From: Saccharomycopsis malanga
Taxonomy: Eukaryota; Ascomycota; Saccharomycetes; Ascoideales; Saccharomycopsidaceae
Direction: 5' to 3'
DNA: 64,000 bases
Assembly: GCA_004014935.1 (NCBI GenBank)
Contig: CP025321.1
Coordinates: 62,001-126,000, forward strand
Numbering within the stretch: position 1 is the stretch's first letter; each line of letters begins with the position of its first letter. The notes beneath the pieces were generated by a model, which was given only the letters and a program-made list of their open reading frames with translations, searched no databases and was not told where the DNA came from. The position numbers were made by a program, and so were the translations under genes. Of the stretch, positions 62,471 through 64,000 are shown piece after piece.

Positions 62471-64000
62471 CTAATACCGCTGAATATTAAAAAAGTTATC
62501 AATAAAAAGCAACATACCGTCAAGCGCACCTTTTCTCAAAATAAGATCCAGCAATGTTTTATTAAAGTCTTCAATTGAAACTTCTTCAGCATAAGCAATA
62601 TTTGCCATACTTTTGGCTACCGGAAAGGCTCGTATAATGGAAGATGGTTCACATATTCCTACATGGTTTTCGTCATTTATAAATTGGTCAATTTCTGATT
62701 GCGCAGCTAAATCATTAATCTGAAAATTAAACTCAAAATCCCATGTTATACACATGGAAAATGGGATATCATCGTTTTCAATGGACAACTTGTCCAAGCC
62801 TCCAAAACTCATCAAGAGCATTATTAATTTCGAATGGTTTTTTTTGTACCCGGTTCCATTGTAGATGCTTTGGACATATTCATCAAAACTAACATCTTCT
62901 GGAATACCTAGTAGGCTCAAAAGTGCATCGATTGGCAGCTGTTGGTTTGCTAATATGTTGGCTGATGTATCGAGTAGTTGAATGCGTTTTATCGTGTCTT
63001 TTATTAAATCATTTATATCATTGCTCACCTGAAACTTGTAATGCAATTCATAATTGCTGAGATGCTTGATTATTCTCAATAATAAATAGCACCGTTTTGC
63101 TTTTGATAGTAAAAAAGCATTCAACGCGTAAAACCAATACGCAATGTTTTTACCATCAACCATCTCTAAATTGTAAACTAACTGATCGTTTGATTTTAAT
63201 GAGGTCGGTTGCAATGCTTGATGCCTTATCCCCGAGGCTAACAACCATTCTTTATCTCCAACCTTTTCACATTCTATGTGCTGAGAAATCTCAAAGACTT
63301 GTGAAACCGTAAAGTAATTGTCTATCAATGTGTTTAAACATTTCTTGTCTGCTTTGTTGATGGACATGTGATTGAAATTAAGAACTTTGAAATGCTTCAT
63401 GCTACTATCTACGCTATTGATATTTATTTCAAAATTGAGCTCCAAAACCTTGGGACAGTTTAAAGAAAACATTATATGCCTTTCGCTATACTGTTCATAC
63501 AGGGTCACCTGGCTGTCTTTGAAGTGAAGAAATGGCGAGAATCGTTTACGCAAAATGCGCTTCAACTGAAGTGAATGGGATAGTGGAAGCACACTGAATC
63601 TACGGGATTCATCCTCCGTAAGTAGGAATTGCATGCTGCTATTCTCAGCGCCACTATCGAAACTTTCTGCTTTGCCTTTCAATAACATGTAAACCAAATT
63701 GTTATCAGAAAACTCTTTATTGCCAGCAGCTTTCTTTTGAAGAAGAGAATTGAGTTTTTTCAAGTATCGTTGACGCGCCATCAAGGTCTTCAATAATTCA
63801 CGATTTTCTAGTTCTGTTACATTTTCCTCAATATCAATTGTTTCAGCTAGGTCCTCCTCAATAATACTGTGCTGCTTAGTCACGTCTGTTGATACTATGG
63901 AGTGACGTGTGCTCTTTGGACGACGTGGACGCGCTTCGCTTTTAGGCGTCAAGCTTTTGAAAAACGACGTTGACGTACCTTCGAACGACGACGAATCGTC
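62471..64000 (-). CDS. Ctf19/CENP-P-like kinetochore candidate (5'-truncated by window edge)
   Basis: The frame is open to base 64000, so the start is outside; 509 residues are visible. Layout: a basic disordered start (TPKSEARPRRPKS), an acidic helix leading into a coiled coil (ENRELLKTLMARQRYLKKL), then mixed alpha/beta sequence that may be two RWD-like folds. The arrangement, the LPLSHSLQLKRIL...SPFLHF segment after the coil and the ending EDFNKTLLDLILRKGALDG recall yeast Ctf19 (COMA complex, CENP-P). This is from memory of weak similarity, and it is longer than S. cerevisiae Ctf19 (369). A different kinetochore or unrelated coiled-coil protein is possible. It has no clear catalytic motif. 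Confidence 0.45.
   Translation of the reverse strand, partial: DDSSSFEGTSTSFFKSLTPKSEARPRRPKSTRHSIVSTDVTKQHSIIEEDLAETIDIEENVTELENRELLKTLMARQRYLKKLNSLLQKKAAGNKEFSDNNLVYMLLKGKAESFDSGAENSSMQFLLTEDESRRFSVLPLSHSLQLKRILRKRFSPFLHFKDSQVTLYEQYSERHIMFSLNCPKVLELNFEININSVDSSMKHFKVLNFNHMSINKADKKCLNTLIDNYFTVSQVFEISQHIECEKVGDKEWLLASGIRHQALQPTSLKSNDQLVYNLEMVDGKNIAYWFYALNAFLLSKAKRCYLLLRIIKHLSNYELHYKFQVSNDINDLIKDTIKRIQLLDTSANILANQQLPIDALLSLLGIPEDVSFDEYVQSIYNGTGYKKNHSKLIMLLMSFGGLDKLSIENDDIPFSMCITWDFEFNFQINDLAAQSEIDQFINDENHVGICEPSSIIRAFPVAKSMANIAYAEEVSIEDFNKTLLDLILRKGALDGMLLFIDNFFNIQRY

Overview
The window is a stretch of nuclear chromosome from a budding yeast (Saccharomycotina). The DNA is AT-rich, genes are compact, and every recognisable gene is a yeast orthologue. 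Eight genes carry short introns with yeast signals (GTATGT-like donors, TACTAAC-like branch points). CTG codons are very rare: none in the STH1 helicase core, the JEN1 transmembrane helices or the CBK1 kinase core. The few present lie in variable positions, and ribosomal protein eL42 carries Gln56. Both points suggest, without proving, a CUG-Ser-clade yeast (Debaryomycetaceae/Metschnikowiaceae). The window has 28 protein genes, the first and last cut by its edges. I found no intact tRNA, rRNA or snRNA gene and no CRISPR.

Layout. 1-4 kb: end of TRM6 and a Q/N-rich protein with a possible Snf11-like N-terminus. 4-12 kb: a same-strand array of three secreted GPI-type wall genes, two Crh-family GH16 chitin-glucan transglycosylases around a Ser/Thr-rich PAQNN-repeat protein that shares their C-terminal module. 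13-23 kb: IPT1, GRX5, a previously hidden spliced 55-residue gene, STH1 and divergent MTQ1. 23-32 kb: spliced WWM1, spliced TAF3, RET3, RQC2 with a two-codon first exon, and HST2. 34-47 kb: JEN1 with two Mig1-type promoter sites, a GIP3/HER1-like PP1-binding LRR protein, a Rim11-like GSK-3 kinase, CAX4 and a GATA factor. 50-64 kb: ERV2, spliced PMP3, spliced RPL42, CBK1, a third Crh gene, GNA1, spliced SMX2 and a Ctf19-like kinetochore candidate that runs off the right edge.

Surface biology is over-represented: three Crh enzymes, a wall mannoprotein, GNA1 (chitin precursor), CAX4 (dolichol recycling for glycosylation), IPT1 (sphingolipid) and CBK1 (wall integrity).

The most unusual observation is a dispersed repeat of about 300 bp, present in four copies (24.1, 24.7, 26.9 and 36.4 kb). 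It has a degenerate tRNA-like head with A- and B-box matches, a conserved body and an AT-rich tail. The copy at 26.9 kb is flanked by a perfect 13-bp direct repeat. It looks like a tRNA-derived SINE, a class rarely described in budding yeasts.
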